A DNA stretch of 64,000 nt from SAR202 cluster bacterium (lineage in GTDB: Bacteria; Chloroflexota; Dehalococcoidia; Lucifugimonadales; GCA-2712585), in contig VGZZ01000004.1 of assembly GCA_016872285.1 (NCBI GenBank), forward strand, positions 1 to 64,000, written 5' to 3'. This document shows, piece by piece, positions 32,406-40,928 of the stretch (within the stretch, counting starts at the first letter, position 1; every line of letters starts with the position of its first letter). The notes under the pieces were generated by a model. The model did no database searches. It had not been told where the DNA came from and saw only the letters and a program-made list of their open reading frames with translations. Made by a program: the position numbers and the translations under genes.

Positions 32406-34682
32406 ATGACCACACTGCAGCTCACTAAAAACGCTGAAATCGTCCTCAAGACCCGCTACCTTATAGGCGGCGAGACCCCGGAGGGCCTTTTCACCCGCGT
32501 CGCCAAAGCCCTGGCGCAGCCCGAGGCCGACAAAGCCCATTGGCAAGAGGTCTTCCTCGACATGATGGCCTCCTGCCAGTTCATGCCCAACTCTCCCACC
32601 CTCTTCAACGCCGGCACCGGCCAGGGCACCCTCTCCGCCTGCTTCGTCATCCCTGTGGAAGACACTATGTCCAGCATCATGAAAGCCGCCACCACCAGCG
32701 CCATGATCCAGAAGTTCGGCGGCGGCATCGGCTACAGCTTCTCCAAGCTGCGCCCTCGCGGCAGCAAAATCGCCACCACCCAGGGCAAGGCCTGCGGCGC
32801 CGTAGCCGTCCTCAAAATGCTCAGCGGCCTCAGCGACATGATTACCCAGGGCGGCAAGCGCCACGGCGCTAACATGGGCATCCTCAGCGTCTCCCATCCT
32901 GAAATCCTGGACTTCATCCACCTCAAGGACACCAACAAAGAGGCCCAGAACTTCAACGTCTCCGTGGCCATTACCGACGATTTTATCCGGGCCGTGGACC
33001 AGGGCAAGGACTGGCAGCTCATCGACCCCCGCACCAAGCAGGTGGTCCGCACCCTCCCTGCCAATCAGATCTGGAACGACATCATCGACTCCGCCTGGAA
33101 GACCGGCGACCCCGGCCTCTACTTCATTGACCAGGCCAACCGTCACAATCCCACCCCCCACCTGGGCAACCTGGACAGCACCAACCCCTGCGGCGAGGTC
33201 CCCCTCCTGGCCCACGAGGCCTGCAACCTGGGCTCCATCAACCTGGCCAAGTTCGTCCATAATGGCAGGGTGGACTACAAGGGGCTGGAGGACCTGACCC
33301 GCAACGCCACTCGATTCCTGGACAACGTGGTCACCATCAACATGTTCCCCGTCCAGGAGGTCACCGACGCCGTCCACGCCACCCGCAAGATTGGCCTGGG
33401 CGTCATGGGCTGGCACGATGCCCTTATTAAGATGGGCATCCCCTACGACTCGCCTCAAGCCCTGGGAGTCGCCGATGAGGTCATGCGGCTAATCAACGAC
33501 ACCGCCCGCGAGACCTCCTTCGAGCTGGCCCGCGAGCGGGGCTCCTACCCCGCCTGCCGAGAAAGCATCCCCGTCCGCAACGCCACCCGCACCTGCATCG
33601 CTCCCACCGGCAGCATCAGCGTCATCGCCGGCGCTTCCAGCGGCATAGAGCCTATCTTCGCCGTCGCCTTCGTCAAAAATGTCCTGGACGGCAAGCAGCT
33701 TACCGAGGTCAACCCCTACTTCGAGGAGATCGCCAAGGAGCGCGGCTTTTACAGCAAGGAGCTCATGGACGAAGTGGCGCGCACCGGCTCCGTCCAGAAG
33801 ATCGACACCGTGCCCCAGGACGTGAAGGCCCTCTTCAAGACCGCCCTGGAAATTGACTACCAGACCCACGTTAAGATGCAGGCCGTCTTCCAGAAGCACA
33901 CGGACCTGGCCGTCAGCAAGACCATCAATATGCCTAACTCCGGCACTCGCGACGACATTGAGCAAGCCTATCGAATGGCCTTCGACCTCGGCTGCACCGG
34001 CATCACCATCTATCGAGATGGCTCTAAGCCTACCCAGGTGTTGGAAGTCAAGTCCTCCAAGCCTGTCCTGAGCGCAGTCGAAGGAAAGTCCGCCGATGCC
34101 AAGCCCGCCGTCGTGGAAGCCGGCAGGTCCTCGGTGACTCTCACCCCCAGGGAGCGCCCCGCCCACATGACCGGCGTCACCGACCGCGTCCGCACCGGCC
34201 ACGGCAACATGTACGTCACCATCAACTTTGACGACAGCGACAAGGCCTTCGAGGTCTTCTCCACCCTCGGCAAGTCGGGAGGCTGCGAGTCCGCCAGCCT
34301 GGAGGCCATATCCCGCCTCATCTCCCTGGCCCTCCGCTCTGGCGTCGACCCCCAGGCTATCGTCGAGCAGCTTCGCGGCATCACCTGCGTCCCCGCCTGG
34401 GACCAGGGCGTCCTGGTGGGTTCCCCCGCCGACGCCGTGGCCCTGGCCATGGAGCGTCGAATCACCGGCGGCCTGAGAAGCGGACACAAGCAGCCCGTGG
34501 CAGCCCAGCTTAAGTTGGAGACTAAGGACCCCCAGGCCCCCAAAATGCTGTCCAACGGCAACGGCCACAGCCGCCACGACTCCAAAGGCTCCGGCCTTCG
34601 ATGCCCCCACTGCAACTCCGGCCTGGTCTTCCAGGAAGGATGCCTGGCCTGCCTCTCCTGCGGCTGGAACAAATGTGAGTAG
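32406..34682 (+). CDS. nrdJ: Adenosylcobalamin-dependent (class II) ribonucleotide reductase
   Basis: 758 aa. Catalytic barrel with redox cysteine C79 (LSACFV), the active-site triad N260, C262 and E264 in NPCGE, C273, and GGGIGYSFSKLRPRGS. C-terminal TSCPD-like segment (GNMYVTINFDDSDKAFEVF, ESASLEAISRLISLAL) and a four-cysteine zinc ribbon (CPHC...CLACLSCGW). It reduces ribonucleotides without oxygen or a partner subunit but needs B12. Residues about 553-561 (PVLSAVEGK) are encoded by an inserted repeat core in the linker before the C-terminal domain. Regulated by NrdR, by inference. Confidence 0.95.
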   Translation: MTTLQLTKNAEIVLKTRYLIGGETPEGLFTRVAKALAQPEADKAHWQEVFLDMMASCQFMPNSPTLFNAGTGQGTLSACFVIPVEDTMSSIMKAATTSAMIQKFGGGIGYSFSKLRPRGSKIATTQGKACGAVAVLKMLSGLSDMITQGGKRHGANMGILSVSHPEILDFIHLKDTNKEAQNFNVSVAITDDFIRAVDQGKDWQLIDPRTKQVVRTLPANQIWNDIIDSAWKTGDPGLYFIDQANRHNPTPHLGNLDSTNPCGEVPLLAHEACNLGSINLAKFVHNGRVDYKGLEDLTRNATRFLDNVVTINMFPVQEVTDAVHATRKIGLGVMGWHDALIKMGIPYDSPQALGVADEVMRLINDTARETSFELARERGSYPACRESIPVRNATRTCIAPTGSISVIAGASSGIEPIFAVAFVKNVLDGKQLTEVNPYFEEIAKERGFYSKELMDEVARTGSVQKIDTVPQDVKALFKTALEIDYQTHVKMQAVFQKHTDLAVSKTINMPNSGTRDDIEQAYRMAFDLGCTGITIYRDGSKPTQVLEVKSSKPVLSAVEGKSADAKPAVVEAGRSSVTLTPRERPAHMTGVTDRVRTGHGNMYVTINFDDSDKAFEVFSTLGKSGGCESASLEAISRLISLALRSGVDPQAIVEQLRGITCVPAWDQGVLVGSPADAVALAMERRITGGLRSGHKQPVAAQLKLETKDPQAPKMLSNGNGHSRHDSKGSGLRCPHCNSGLVFQEGCLACLSCGWNKCE
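34064..34090. repeat. Repeat core inside nrdJ
   Basis: TGTCCTGAGCGCAGTCGAAGG followed by AAAGTC, the core of the TGTCATTCTGAG family, inserted in frame and translated as PVLSAVEGK in a flexible linker. Confidence 0.75.
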
Positions 34683-34700
34683 CGGATAGGGAGGTTGGGA

Positions 34701-34883
34701 ATGGCTAAAACAGAAAAAGGTCAGAAGTTTATCCGAATCGATTCCTATACAAAAAAGGACGGCACCAAAGTCCCAAAGCATATCCGTTCCACGCCCTGCC
34801 CTATGCCTGAGAAGAAATCTAAGTCAGCCTCCGCTGGCAAAAAGGCATCCACGGGAACAAAATCGGGTGGTCTTACGTCATAA
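34701..34883 (+). CDS. Small lysine-rich protein of unknown function
   Basis: 60 aa from the ATG at 34701 (GGGAGG upstream). FIRIDSYTKKDGTKVPKHIRSTP followed by a Lys/Ser/Ala-rich tail. It is strongly basic and probably binds nucleic acid, but no family is recognised. It lies 18 bp after nrdJ and before a strong terminator, so is likely the last gene of the nrd transcript. Confidence 0.65.
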   Translation: MAKTEKGQKFIRIDSYTKKDGTKVPKHIRSTPCPMPEKKSKSASAGKKASTGTKSGGLTS

Positions 34884-34934
34884 ATACAGTTGATCCTCCT
34901 TGCTACCCTGGACTGCTCCCTCCACGGTAGTCAC

Positions 34935-34969
34935 AGCGCCCCGGCCACCCTCGGGGCGCTTTTGTTTTT
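34935..34969 (+). terminator. Terminator of the nrd region
   Basis: AGCGCCCCG (34935-34943) pairs with CGGGGCGCT (34952-34960), followed by a T-rich tail to 34969. Confidence 0.92.
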
Positions 34970-35032
34970 CAAGGTGTCTATGTGAGCGTGGTGCTTTACT
35001 GTGGCAAACGAAGGGCAAGGCTCCCATCCGGT

Positions 35033-35185
35033 TCTCCCCTTCTCCTATTGCAAATGGGAAGAGGGAGTTAGACGCCGTCCTGAGCCTGGCCGAAGGAGGG
35101 GGAATTGGTGCTCTATATTTCTCTTCCCCTTCCAGCAGAAGGGGCTAGGGGATGGTATCCCTAGTAAAGAAACGCTGGCTTTTCA
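35033..35185. repeat. Double-hairpin intergenic repeat (R2)
   Basis: Imperfect first hairpin (35033-35067), AGTTAGACGCCGTCCTGAGCC module ending CCGAAGGAGG, second hairpin CCCCTTC/GAAGGGG (about 35127-35144), and the tail GGGGATGGTATCCC. The tail is followed by TAGTAAAGA. Confidence 0.85.
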
Positions 35186-35222
35186 CGAACGCCTCTTTGG
35201 GGATATCGGGACACTCGCCATT

Positions 35223-35570
35223 TCAGCGCTCCGGTATCGCACCCTCCTCTATCCTATCCCTTATTGCCTGCACCACATTGGCCACGGAGGAAAATTTATC
35301 CATATCTGATCTCTCAATGGCCTTCCTAATGGAGATACGCTGGTCTTTATACTGGACCTCCTGGTCCCCAGCGCACTGCAGCACATCCTCTTTTGTAGCG
35401 GGAAATTCCACCCCTTCCATCGCCTCCACTACCGAGGCGATGAACGGCGCGGCCTCCATGGGCGACTCAGGCTTATCGTAGCCCATTCCCCGGCCTTGTC
35501 CCTCGGTTGTAGGATTGTGCTGTCCTTCCATTGCGCCTTCCTCCTGTTCCTGCCTCCTCATTTCGGCCAT
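35223..35570 (-). CDS. DUF2795-like small protein
   Basis: 115 aa from the ATG at 35570, which has GGGGGAGG four bases upstream. The open frame extends to 35990, but its first part translates the R3 repeat and has no ribosome site. The N-terminus (1-40) is polar and Gln/Glu-rich. The C-terminal part, AAPFIASVVEAMEGVEFPATKEDVLQCAGDQ onward, resembles the DUF2795 fold in which a GVxFPATKEDLI motif recurs. No function is known. It is isolated and flanked on both sides by double-hairpin repeats. Confidence 0.6.
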   Translation of the reverse strand: MAEMRRQEQEEGAMEGQHNPTTEGQGRGMGYDKPESPMEAAPFIASVVEAMEGVEFPATKEDVLQCAGDQEVQYKDQRISIRKAIERSDMDKFSSVANVVQAIRDRIEEGAIPER

Positions 35571-35780
35571 GATACCTCCCCCACTTCCAGGATTGCCCTC
35601 ATCATCAAACAAGAGTACTAGGCCTTCTACCTCCCAAATGATTAGTCCAACAAATCCTTTGTGAAATTCGGGAAGTATATCCCTCTTCAACTCCGCTAAG
35701 GTTACGAAGATACACCTGTAATGCGCTTCGCTAGGACAGCTCATCTCATACCAGCCTGAACTCTCCTTTGAGAATGCGGT

Positions 35781-35930
35781 CTCCCCTCGGCCCGGGCCGA
35801 GGGGAGAGTTAGACGCCGTCCTGAGTCCGCCTCTGGCGGATCGAAGGAGGGTTTGTGGTGGAGTATTTTCTCTTCCCCTTCTTTCCGCTGAAAGAAAGAG
35901 ATAAAGAGGATGATGGTATCTCATGCGCAC
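35781..35930. repeat. Double-hairpin intergenic repeat (R3)
   Basis: Perfect 26-bp palindrome 35781-35806 (CTCCCCTCGGCCC and its complement), then AGTTAGACGCCGTCCTGAG with an extra TCCGCC/GGCGGA hairpin inside the module, CGAAGGAGG, a degenerate second hairpin and GATGATGGTATCTC. Confidence 0.85.
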
Positions 35931-35983
35931 AGCGAGGCTGGCTTTCCATGGACGCCAATCTGACAGGGACTTGTCCCTCACGC

Positions 35984-36012
35984 CTGCCACCGGCCCCTCA
36001 GAATGTTATAAT
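35984..36012 (+). promoter_or_regulatory. proC promoter
   Basis: Perfect TATAAT at 36007-36012 with CTGCCA at 35984-35989 (17-bp spacer), 30 bp upstream of the proC start. Confidence 0.55.
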
Positions 36013-36041
36013 CCCTTGATGTACCCACCAGGAATCTTTTC

Positions 36042-36845
36042 ATGAAACTCGCGTTTATAGGCGGCGGCGCCATGGCTGAGGCCATCATCAAAGGCGCACT
36101 CTCGGCCTCTATGGCCAAGCCCGAAGAGATAACCGTCGGTGAGGTTGTCGAAGAGCGATGCCGCTACCTAGCCAACCAGTACCGAATCCTTGCCACACCC
36201 AGCAACGCCAAAGCCGTCCGCAGCGCGGACCTGGTCATCCTCGCTGTCAAACCCCAGAGCCTCAATGACGTCGCCGCGGACCTCAAGCCCTCCCTCAAGC
36301 CCAACCACACCGTCCTCTCCATCCTGGCGGGCACAAGAATGGCCGCCCTCACCAAAGGCCTCGGCCACAACGGCGTCATCCGAGTTATGCCCAACACCCC
36401 CGCCCAAATCGGCGCCGGCATGAGCGTCTGGATGACCTCCCCTGGCGTCGATGAAAAGGTCGCCAAAGAGGCCCAGGCCATCCTCAAGACCCTCGGCGAG
36501 GAGATCCGCGTCCATAACGAGAAGTACATCGACATGGCCACCGCCCTCAGCGCCAGCGGCCCAGCCTTCATCTTTCTCTTCATCGAATCCCTCATCGATT
36601 CCGGCGTCCTCATCGGCCTGCCCCGGCCCATGGCCCGCACCCTGGCCCTTCAGACCGTCCTAGGCAGCGCGCGGCTGGTCAAAGAGACCGGCAAGCACCC
36701 GGCGGAGCTGACGGATATGGTCACATCGCCCGGCGGCACCACCGTGGCGGGCCTCCTGGCCCTGGAGGACGCCAGCTTCAAGGCCGCCGTCCTCAACGCC
36801 GTTCAGGCCGCCTATCAAAAATCCATTGCTTTAGGGGAGAACTAG
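36042..36845 (+). CDS. proC: Pyrroline-5-carboxylate reductase
   Basis: 267 aa. N-terminal NAD(P)-binding GGGAMAEAII, VKPQSLNDV, RVMPNTPAQIGAGMSVW and the C-terminal substrate-binding VTSPGGTTVAGLLALE. It catalyses the last step of proline synthesis. Its stop TAG shares a base with the GTG start of the yggT-like gene, a tightly coupled pair. The -10 box TATAAT lies 30 bp upstream. Confidence 0.95.
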   Translation: MKLAFIGGGAMAEAIIKGALSASMAKPEEITVGEVVEERCRYLANQYRILATPSNAKAVRSADLVILAVKPQSLNDVAADLKPSLKPNHTVLSILAGTRMAALTKGLGHNGVIRVMPNTPAQIGAGMSVWMTSPGVDEKVAKEAQAILKTLGEEIRVHNEKYIDMATALSASGPAFIFLFIESLIDSGVLIGLPRPMARTLALQTVLGSARLVKETGKHPAELTDMVTSPGGTTVAGLLALEDASFKAAVLNAVQAAYQKSIALGEN

Positions 36846-37123
36846 TGGGATTTATCGGAGCTGAAACCACCGGCGGCGACGTCATCGCCTATTTTGTGTA
36901 TTTCTTGCAGATCGCCGTCCTGGCCCGGGTTCTCATGTCCTGGGTCAGCCCCATGGGCCAGTCCAACAACATATTCGTAAACCTCGTATACCAGCTCACC
37001 GAACCTATCCTGGCCCCCCTCCGCAAAGTCATACCCCGCGTCGGCCTCTTTGACTTCACTCCTATGATCGCTATCATCGTCCTGGGCATCATCGCGGAAA
37101 TCTTCAGACAGGCCGCCGGTTAA
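36845..37123 (+). CDS. YggT family membrane protein
   Basis: 92 aa with two hydrophobic helices (about 11-28 and 70-88) separated by the conserved VLMSWVSPMGQSNNIFVNLVYQLTEPILAPLRKVIP segment (landmark pieces). YggT proteins often neighbour proC and are implicated in membrane or division-related processes, with no proven activity. The start is GTG at 36845, overlapping the proC stop by one base. Confidence 0.9.
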   Translation: MGFIGAETTGGDVIAYFVYFLQIAVLARVLMSWVSPMGQSNNIFVNLVYQLTEPILAPLRKVIPRVGLFDFTPMIAIIVLGIIAEIFRQAAG

Positions 37124-37183
37124 CTTGACCTGCCCAACCCCTGGGCCTTAAATTTGTCCTATTCCTCCGCCGAGGGGACTGAC

Positions 37184-37528
37184 ATGTCGCAAAAAGAGAT
37201 GCTGAAGGGCAACACGGAGACCCTTCTTCTATCCATCATCGCCCGGGAGCCTATGCACGGCTACCGCATAGTCCGCGAGATCGAAAGCCGCAGCCGCGGC
37301 TACTTCCAATTCAAGGAAGGCACCCTCTATCCCGCCCTCCACCGCCTGGAGGCCGGCGGCCTCATCCGCGGAGACTGGGGCCAGGGCGTCAACCACACCT
37401 CGCGACGCTACTACGCTATCACCGCCAAAGGCCGGCGAGTCCTGGAGCAGCGCCTTGAGGAGTGGCGCCGCTTCGCCGACGCCGTCAACATGGTCATGCC
37501 AGCGCTAGATTCCCAGCCCGCTTCCTGA
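37184..37528 (+). CDS. PadR family transcriptional regulator
   Basis: 114 aa from the ATG at 37184 with GAGGGGA upstream (a TTG at 37154 is less likely). Winged helix with the PadR pattern LLLSIIAREPMHGYRIVREIE, FKEGTLYPALHRLEAGGLIRG and RRYYAITAKGRRVL. PadR repressors usually control an adjacent membrane or efflux gene; the next gene, 7 bp downstream, fits this role. Confidence 0.92.
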   Translation: MSQKEMLKGNTETLLLSIIAREPMHGYRIVREIESRSRGYFQFKEGTLYPALHRLEAGGLIRGDWGQGVNHTSRRYYAITAKGRRVLEQRLEEWRRFADAVNMVMPALDSQPAS

Positions 37529-37535
37529 GGCGTTC

Positions 37536-38540
37536 ATGGACCACCAGATCCAGAAATATCTCTTCGGCCTCGCCAGGCGGCTCAAGCTAGACCCGCGCAC
37601 CAAAGATAACATTCTCAAAGAGCTTCAAAGCCACATCGAAGAGCGCGCCGGCGAATTGGAGCGCGATGGCCTCCCCTCCACCCAGGCGTACCGCAGGGCC
37701 ACCCAGGAGCTGGGCCGCCCCGACCTCCTCGCCGACGACCTTTACGCCGTCCACAGCCGCGGCACCTGGATGGAGGTCCTCCTCGCTGCCCTGCCCCATC
37801 TGCTGCTGGCCGCCCTCTTTGCCATGCATATCTGGAACAACTACCTGGTCCTGCTGGTCGCCATACCTTCCGTCAGCTTCATCGCCTACAAGGGCTGGCG
37901 CAGCGGTCGCGCCAAGTGGGCCTACTCCTGGCTCGGCTACTCCCTGGCCGCCCCCGCCATCTCCTGGCTCTTCTCCCTCTTCGCCCTGGGCTATGCCGCC
38001 TGGACCTTTGTCACCACCGGCGTCCTGCCCTTCGGCGTGCCCCTCTTCATACTCTTAGTCGCCTACGTCCCCTTCAGTCTCTGGCTTCTGGCCCGCGTCA
38101 CCAGGGGAGTAGTCAAGCGGGACTGGCTCATGGCCTCCCTCACCGCCCTCCCCTTTCCCTTCCTGACTTCGTGGATCCTCTTCCTTAACTGGCAGGGCGG
38201 GTTCTGGGCTGGCTCCCCCCGCGTCCAGGAGACCGACGGCGACCGCGCCCTTATCTTTCTCGCCATGGCCCTCACTACTGCCGTTTTCTTCAAGGTGGGA
38301 AGGCGCGCGCTTCAGATCGGGCTGCTCACCGCGTCCACCGCCCTGCTGGTGGTCTATACCACCGTCGCCATACCTATCAGCTTCGGCTTCCTGGCCGCTA
38401 TTCTAATCTTGCTGTCGTCCATAGCCTTCCTCCTAAGCCCCGCCTTCCTGGAAGCCCGATTCAGAAAGCGCCGCCCCGCGGTGGATGACGCGGACGCCAA
38501 GGAGGAAGTGGTGACCCATTGGTTCTCCAGCGTCGCCTAG
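37536..38540 (+). CDS. HAAS (DUF1700-like) domain membrane protein, PadR partner
   Basis: 334 aa. The N-terminal soluble part (1-75) has the signature LKELQSHIEERAGELERDGLPSTQAYRRATQELGRPDLLADDL of the permease-prefix/HAAS domain (described here by its core). About eight membrane helices follow from residue 80. Such proteins are typically encoded directly after PadR regulators. Its 3' end overlaps the degV-family gene by 22 bp. Role unknown, possibly membrane-stress sensing. Confidence 0.8.
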   Translation: MDHQIQKYLFGLARRLKLDPRTKDNILKELQSHIEERAGELERDGLPSTQAYRRATQELGRPDLLADDLYAVHSRGTWMEVLLAALPHLLLAALFAMHIWNNYLVLLVAIPSVSFIAYKGWRSGRAKWAYSWLGYSLAAPAISWLFSLFALGYAAWTFVTTGVLPFGVPLFILLVAYVPFSLWLLARVTRGVVKRDWLMASLTALPFPFLTSWILFLNWQGGFWAGSPRVQETDGDRALIFLAMALTTAVFFKVGRRALQIGLLTASTALLVVYTTVAIPISFGFLAAILILLSSIAFLLSPAFLEARFRKRRPAVDDADAKEEVVTHWFSSVA

Positions 38541-39385
38541 CCATAGTCACCGACAGCAGCTGCTGCCTCCCTAAAGACCTCCAGGAGACCTGCGGGCTTT
38601 TTGTCGTCCCCCATCAGCTCGTCATCGGCGGCCGCGCCTCTCTGGACGGCGTGGACATCGATCCTGTGCGCTTTTACCAAATGCAGCGCCGCGGCGTTAC
38701 CGCCACCACTTCCGGCCCCTCTCCTAACGCCTTCCTCCAGGCCTTCCTCAAAGCCGGCGCTCTATGCAAACAAGTCCTCTGCCTGACCCTGTCCCCACGA
38801 TTCAGCGCCACCACCTTCGACTCCGCCCAGATCGCCGCCCGAATGGCTAAAGACGAATCGCCCTCCTTGGATGTGCGCGTGATGGATACCCAGGCCGCCG
38901 CCGGCGCCCAGGGCCTCATGGCCCTGGGCGCCGCCCGCCTAGCGTGGCAGGGCGCAAGCCTTGACCAGACCGCCGCCAGGGTGGAAGCCCTTATGCCAAA
39001 GGTCCAGCTTTTAGCCTTTCTGGACACCCTCCAATACCTGGGAAAAAGCGGCAAGATTCCAAAAGTGGCCGCCTGGGCCGGCTCCCTCCTGGGCTTCAAA
39101 CCCCTCACCGAGATGAGCCAGGGCGAGGCCCGCCTCATCGCCAAACCTAGAAGCCGCGCCAAAGCAATGGAGCAGATGCTTCAGACCGCCTGCCAGCGCC
39201 TGAACGGCAAGCCCGCCCACGTTAACATCATGCACGCCGCCGCTCCCGACGATGCACGAGAGTTGCGTCTTCGTGCCCAGGCCTCCATCAACTGCCTGGA
39301 AGTCTTTATCAGCGAATTCACACCCGTCATGGGCGCCCACACCGGCCCGGGCCTCCTGGGCCTCGCCTTCTACACCGAGGACTGA
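38519..39385 (+). CDS. DegV family fatty acid-binding protein
   Basis: 288 aa. Opens LAIVTDSSCCLPKDL, has TSGPSPNAFLQAF (the TSQPxP-type motif), and YLGKSGKIPK near the middle, then ISEFTPVMGAHTGPGLLGLAF at the C-terminus. DegV-type proteins bind fatty acids; in Firmicutes the FakB members serve a fatty acid kinase, but no fakA is seen here. The start is TTG at 38519 inside the end of the previous gene. It converges with the methyltransferase, overlapping by 16 bp. Confidence 0.9.
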   Translation: MVLQRRLAIVTDSSCCLPKDLQETCGLFVVPHQLVIGGRASLDGVDIDPVRFYQMQRRGVTATTSGPSPNAFLQAFLKAGALCKQVLCLTLSPRFSATTFDSAQIAARMAKDESPSLDVRVMDTQAAAGAQGLMALGAARLAWQGASLDQTAARVEALMPKVQLLAFLDTLQYLGKSGKIPKVAAWAGSLLGFKPLTEMSQGEARLIAKPRSRAKAMEQMLQTACQRLNGKPAHVNIMHAAAPDDARELRLRAQASINCLEVFISEFTPVMGAHTGPGLLGLAFYTED

Positions 39386-40056
39386 CGGTCAATATCCCTA
39401 GGGTATCCCCACCCGTCAAACACCATATAGGACTTATTCAGCCCCTTGAACTTCTCCGGCAGAATAGTCGCCCCAGGAAACATCCGGCTCAGCTCCCCCT
39501 TGGTCACTAACCGTATCGTTCCCACTGACTCTTTGCCAAACCAGCCCAGCTTTACGCTGCCCGCCACGCCCCTTTGCAGGCCCCGCGGCATAAACTGAAA
39601 AAACGGTGTCAGGTAGTGCGGCTCCACCGGGAAGTACCGATTTGGCGTCTGCAGGAAATACCGCTGGCCCACGCGCCTGACCTCCTGCGCCATTCGCGTC
39701 TGGTCCGACAGCCCGCCCACGTGTTCCAGCACTGAGTTCGAAAACACGACATCAAACTCTCCGTCCCTGAACTGCCTCATATCCCTGCCATCGCCAACAC
39801 CGCATGTCACATTTGGATACCTGGATGGACCAACGGACAGGTTCACGATGTGGAACTCCATTCCAGGTTCCCGGACCATACCCATATTTTCCCAGAAACT
39901 CTGATTACCACCTACATCCAAAATCCTGCACGGCCTCGGTATAGATTCCATCAACGAATGAAAAAGAGCAAACCGTTTGCGGCGCAGCCTGTTTGCCAGC
40001 GAGTCGGCTGTGCTCGTATCGGTAAGATGCCTAAACACCCCTATCCTCCCCACCAC
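39370..40056 (-). CDS. Class I SAM-dependent methyltransferase
   Basis: 228 aa. Methyltransf_11-like: motif I is RILDVGGNQSFW, acidic loop DGRDMRQF, and FDVVFSNSVLEHVGG marks the post-I region. The C-terminal part (RYFPVEPHYLTPFFQFMPRGLQR) resembles methyltransferases that act in cell-surface glycan or lipid biosynthesis, but no glycan genes are adjacent. It is lone on its strand, and its 3' end overlaps that of degV by 16 bp. Confidence 0.82.
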   Translation of the reverse strand: MVGRIGVFRHLTDTSTADSLANRLRRKRFALFHSLMESIPRPCRILDVGGNQSFWENMGMVREPGMEFHIVNLSVGPSRYPNVTCGVGDGRDMRQFRDGEFDVVFSNSVLEHVGGLSDQTRMAQEVRRVGQRYFLQTPNRYFPVEPHYLTPFFQFMPRGLQRGVAGSVKLGWFGKESVGTIRLVTKGELSRMFPGATILPEKFKGLNKSYMVFDGWGYPRDIDRQSSV

Positions 40057-40192
40057 GTGCGGCTATAAATTGTGTAGCTGATTCGCCGGGCCTGCACCAT
40101 CCGTCTGACTTAGTCGATATCCGTCCGATTTCTTTAGGACTAGTCCTTTTAGCGCCAGCTTATACCCATTCAACCGCCCCTTCAAAACAAAG

Positions 40193-40798
40193 ATGCATCA
40201 TAACCCCGCCATGCCCTCCGACCTCTCCATCCTCCAATCCGCCCTCGCCGACCTCCCGCCACCGGCCCCCAGGCCCATCCTCGTCCTCGTCTGCGGCCTC
40301 CCCGGCAGCGGCAAGTCCTACTTCACCCGACGCCTCATCGAAGAAGTCCCCCTCGCCTGCGTCCAGTCCGACGTTATGCGCAAGGCCCTCTTCCCCCGTC
40401 CCATATACTCGGAACAGGAAAGCGCCCGCCTCTTCCCGGCCCTCCACCTCCTCATCCACCGCCTCCTCCAGCGCCGCATCCCTGTCCTTTTCGACGCCAC
40501 CAACCTTAACGAGCGCAACCGCGCACCCCTCTACCGCCTCACCGACGAGCTGGATGCAAAACTCTTCATCGTCTTCACCACCGCCCCTCAGAATGTGATC
40601 AAAGCCCGCCTCGATACACGCGAAAAGGGCAGCCTGGAAGCCGCCTGCTCTGACGCCAGCTGGACCGTTTATCTAAAAATGCTCCCCGGCGTCCAACTCC
40701 CCAAGCGGGATCACCTGCTGGTGGACACTTCTAAAGACATCACACCGACTGTAGAAAAACTGGCTCATCGACTGCGAGAAGTCTTGCCTTTGACCTAA
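40193..40798 (+). CDS. P-loop kinase-like ATPase
   Basis: 201 aa. Walker A VCGLPGSGKSYFTRRL, then a Walker B-like VLFDATNLNERNR in which the DATN motif recalls polynucleotide-kinase/zeta-type kinases that act on small molecules, tRNA or RNA ends. A lid region follows (ARLDTREKGSLEAACSDASW). The start is either ATG 40193 or ATG 40211 (MPSDLSIL). No toxin-antitoxin partner is visible beside it. Probably a small-molecule or nucleic-acid kinase. Confidence 0.82.
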   Translation: MHHNPAMPSDLSILQSALADLPPPAPRPILVLVCGLPGSGKSYFTRRLIEEVPLACVQSDVMRKALFPRPIYSEQESARLFPALHLLIHRLLQRRIPVLFDATNLNERNRAPLYRLTDELDAKLFIVFTTAPQNVIKARLDTREKGSLEAACSDASWTVYLKMLPGVQLPKRDHLLVDTSKDITPTVEKLAHRLREVLPLT

Positions 40799-40928
40799 CA
40801 GTCCTGCTCCAATGTGCTGCGTTGCACACCCCGACTGGCACCCTCCACCAAAATTCTTTATCATTCCATCCCAAGACAACCCTGTCCTTATTTCCAATCC
40901 CTAAAGCCCCCACCCTAAAGGAGACCCC

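Noticed and set aside
33489-34781. 430-codon minus-strand open frame opposite nrdJ
   Set aside because: Antisense shadow in GC-rich sequence; Gly/Ala/Val/Asp-rich translation with no motif, while nrdJ on the other strand is unmistakable.
35571-35990. N-terminal extension of the DUF2795-like gene
   Set aside because: Most of it is translated repeat R3; the ATG at 35570 has a strong Shine-Dalgarno and retains the whole recognisable domain.
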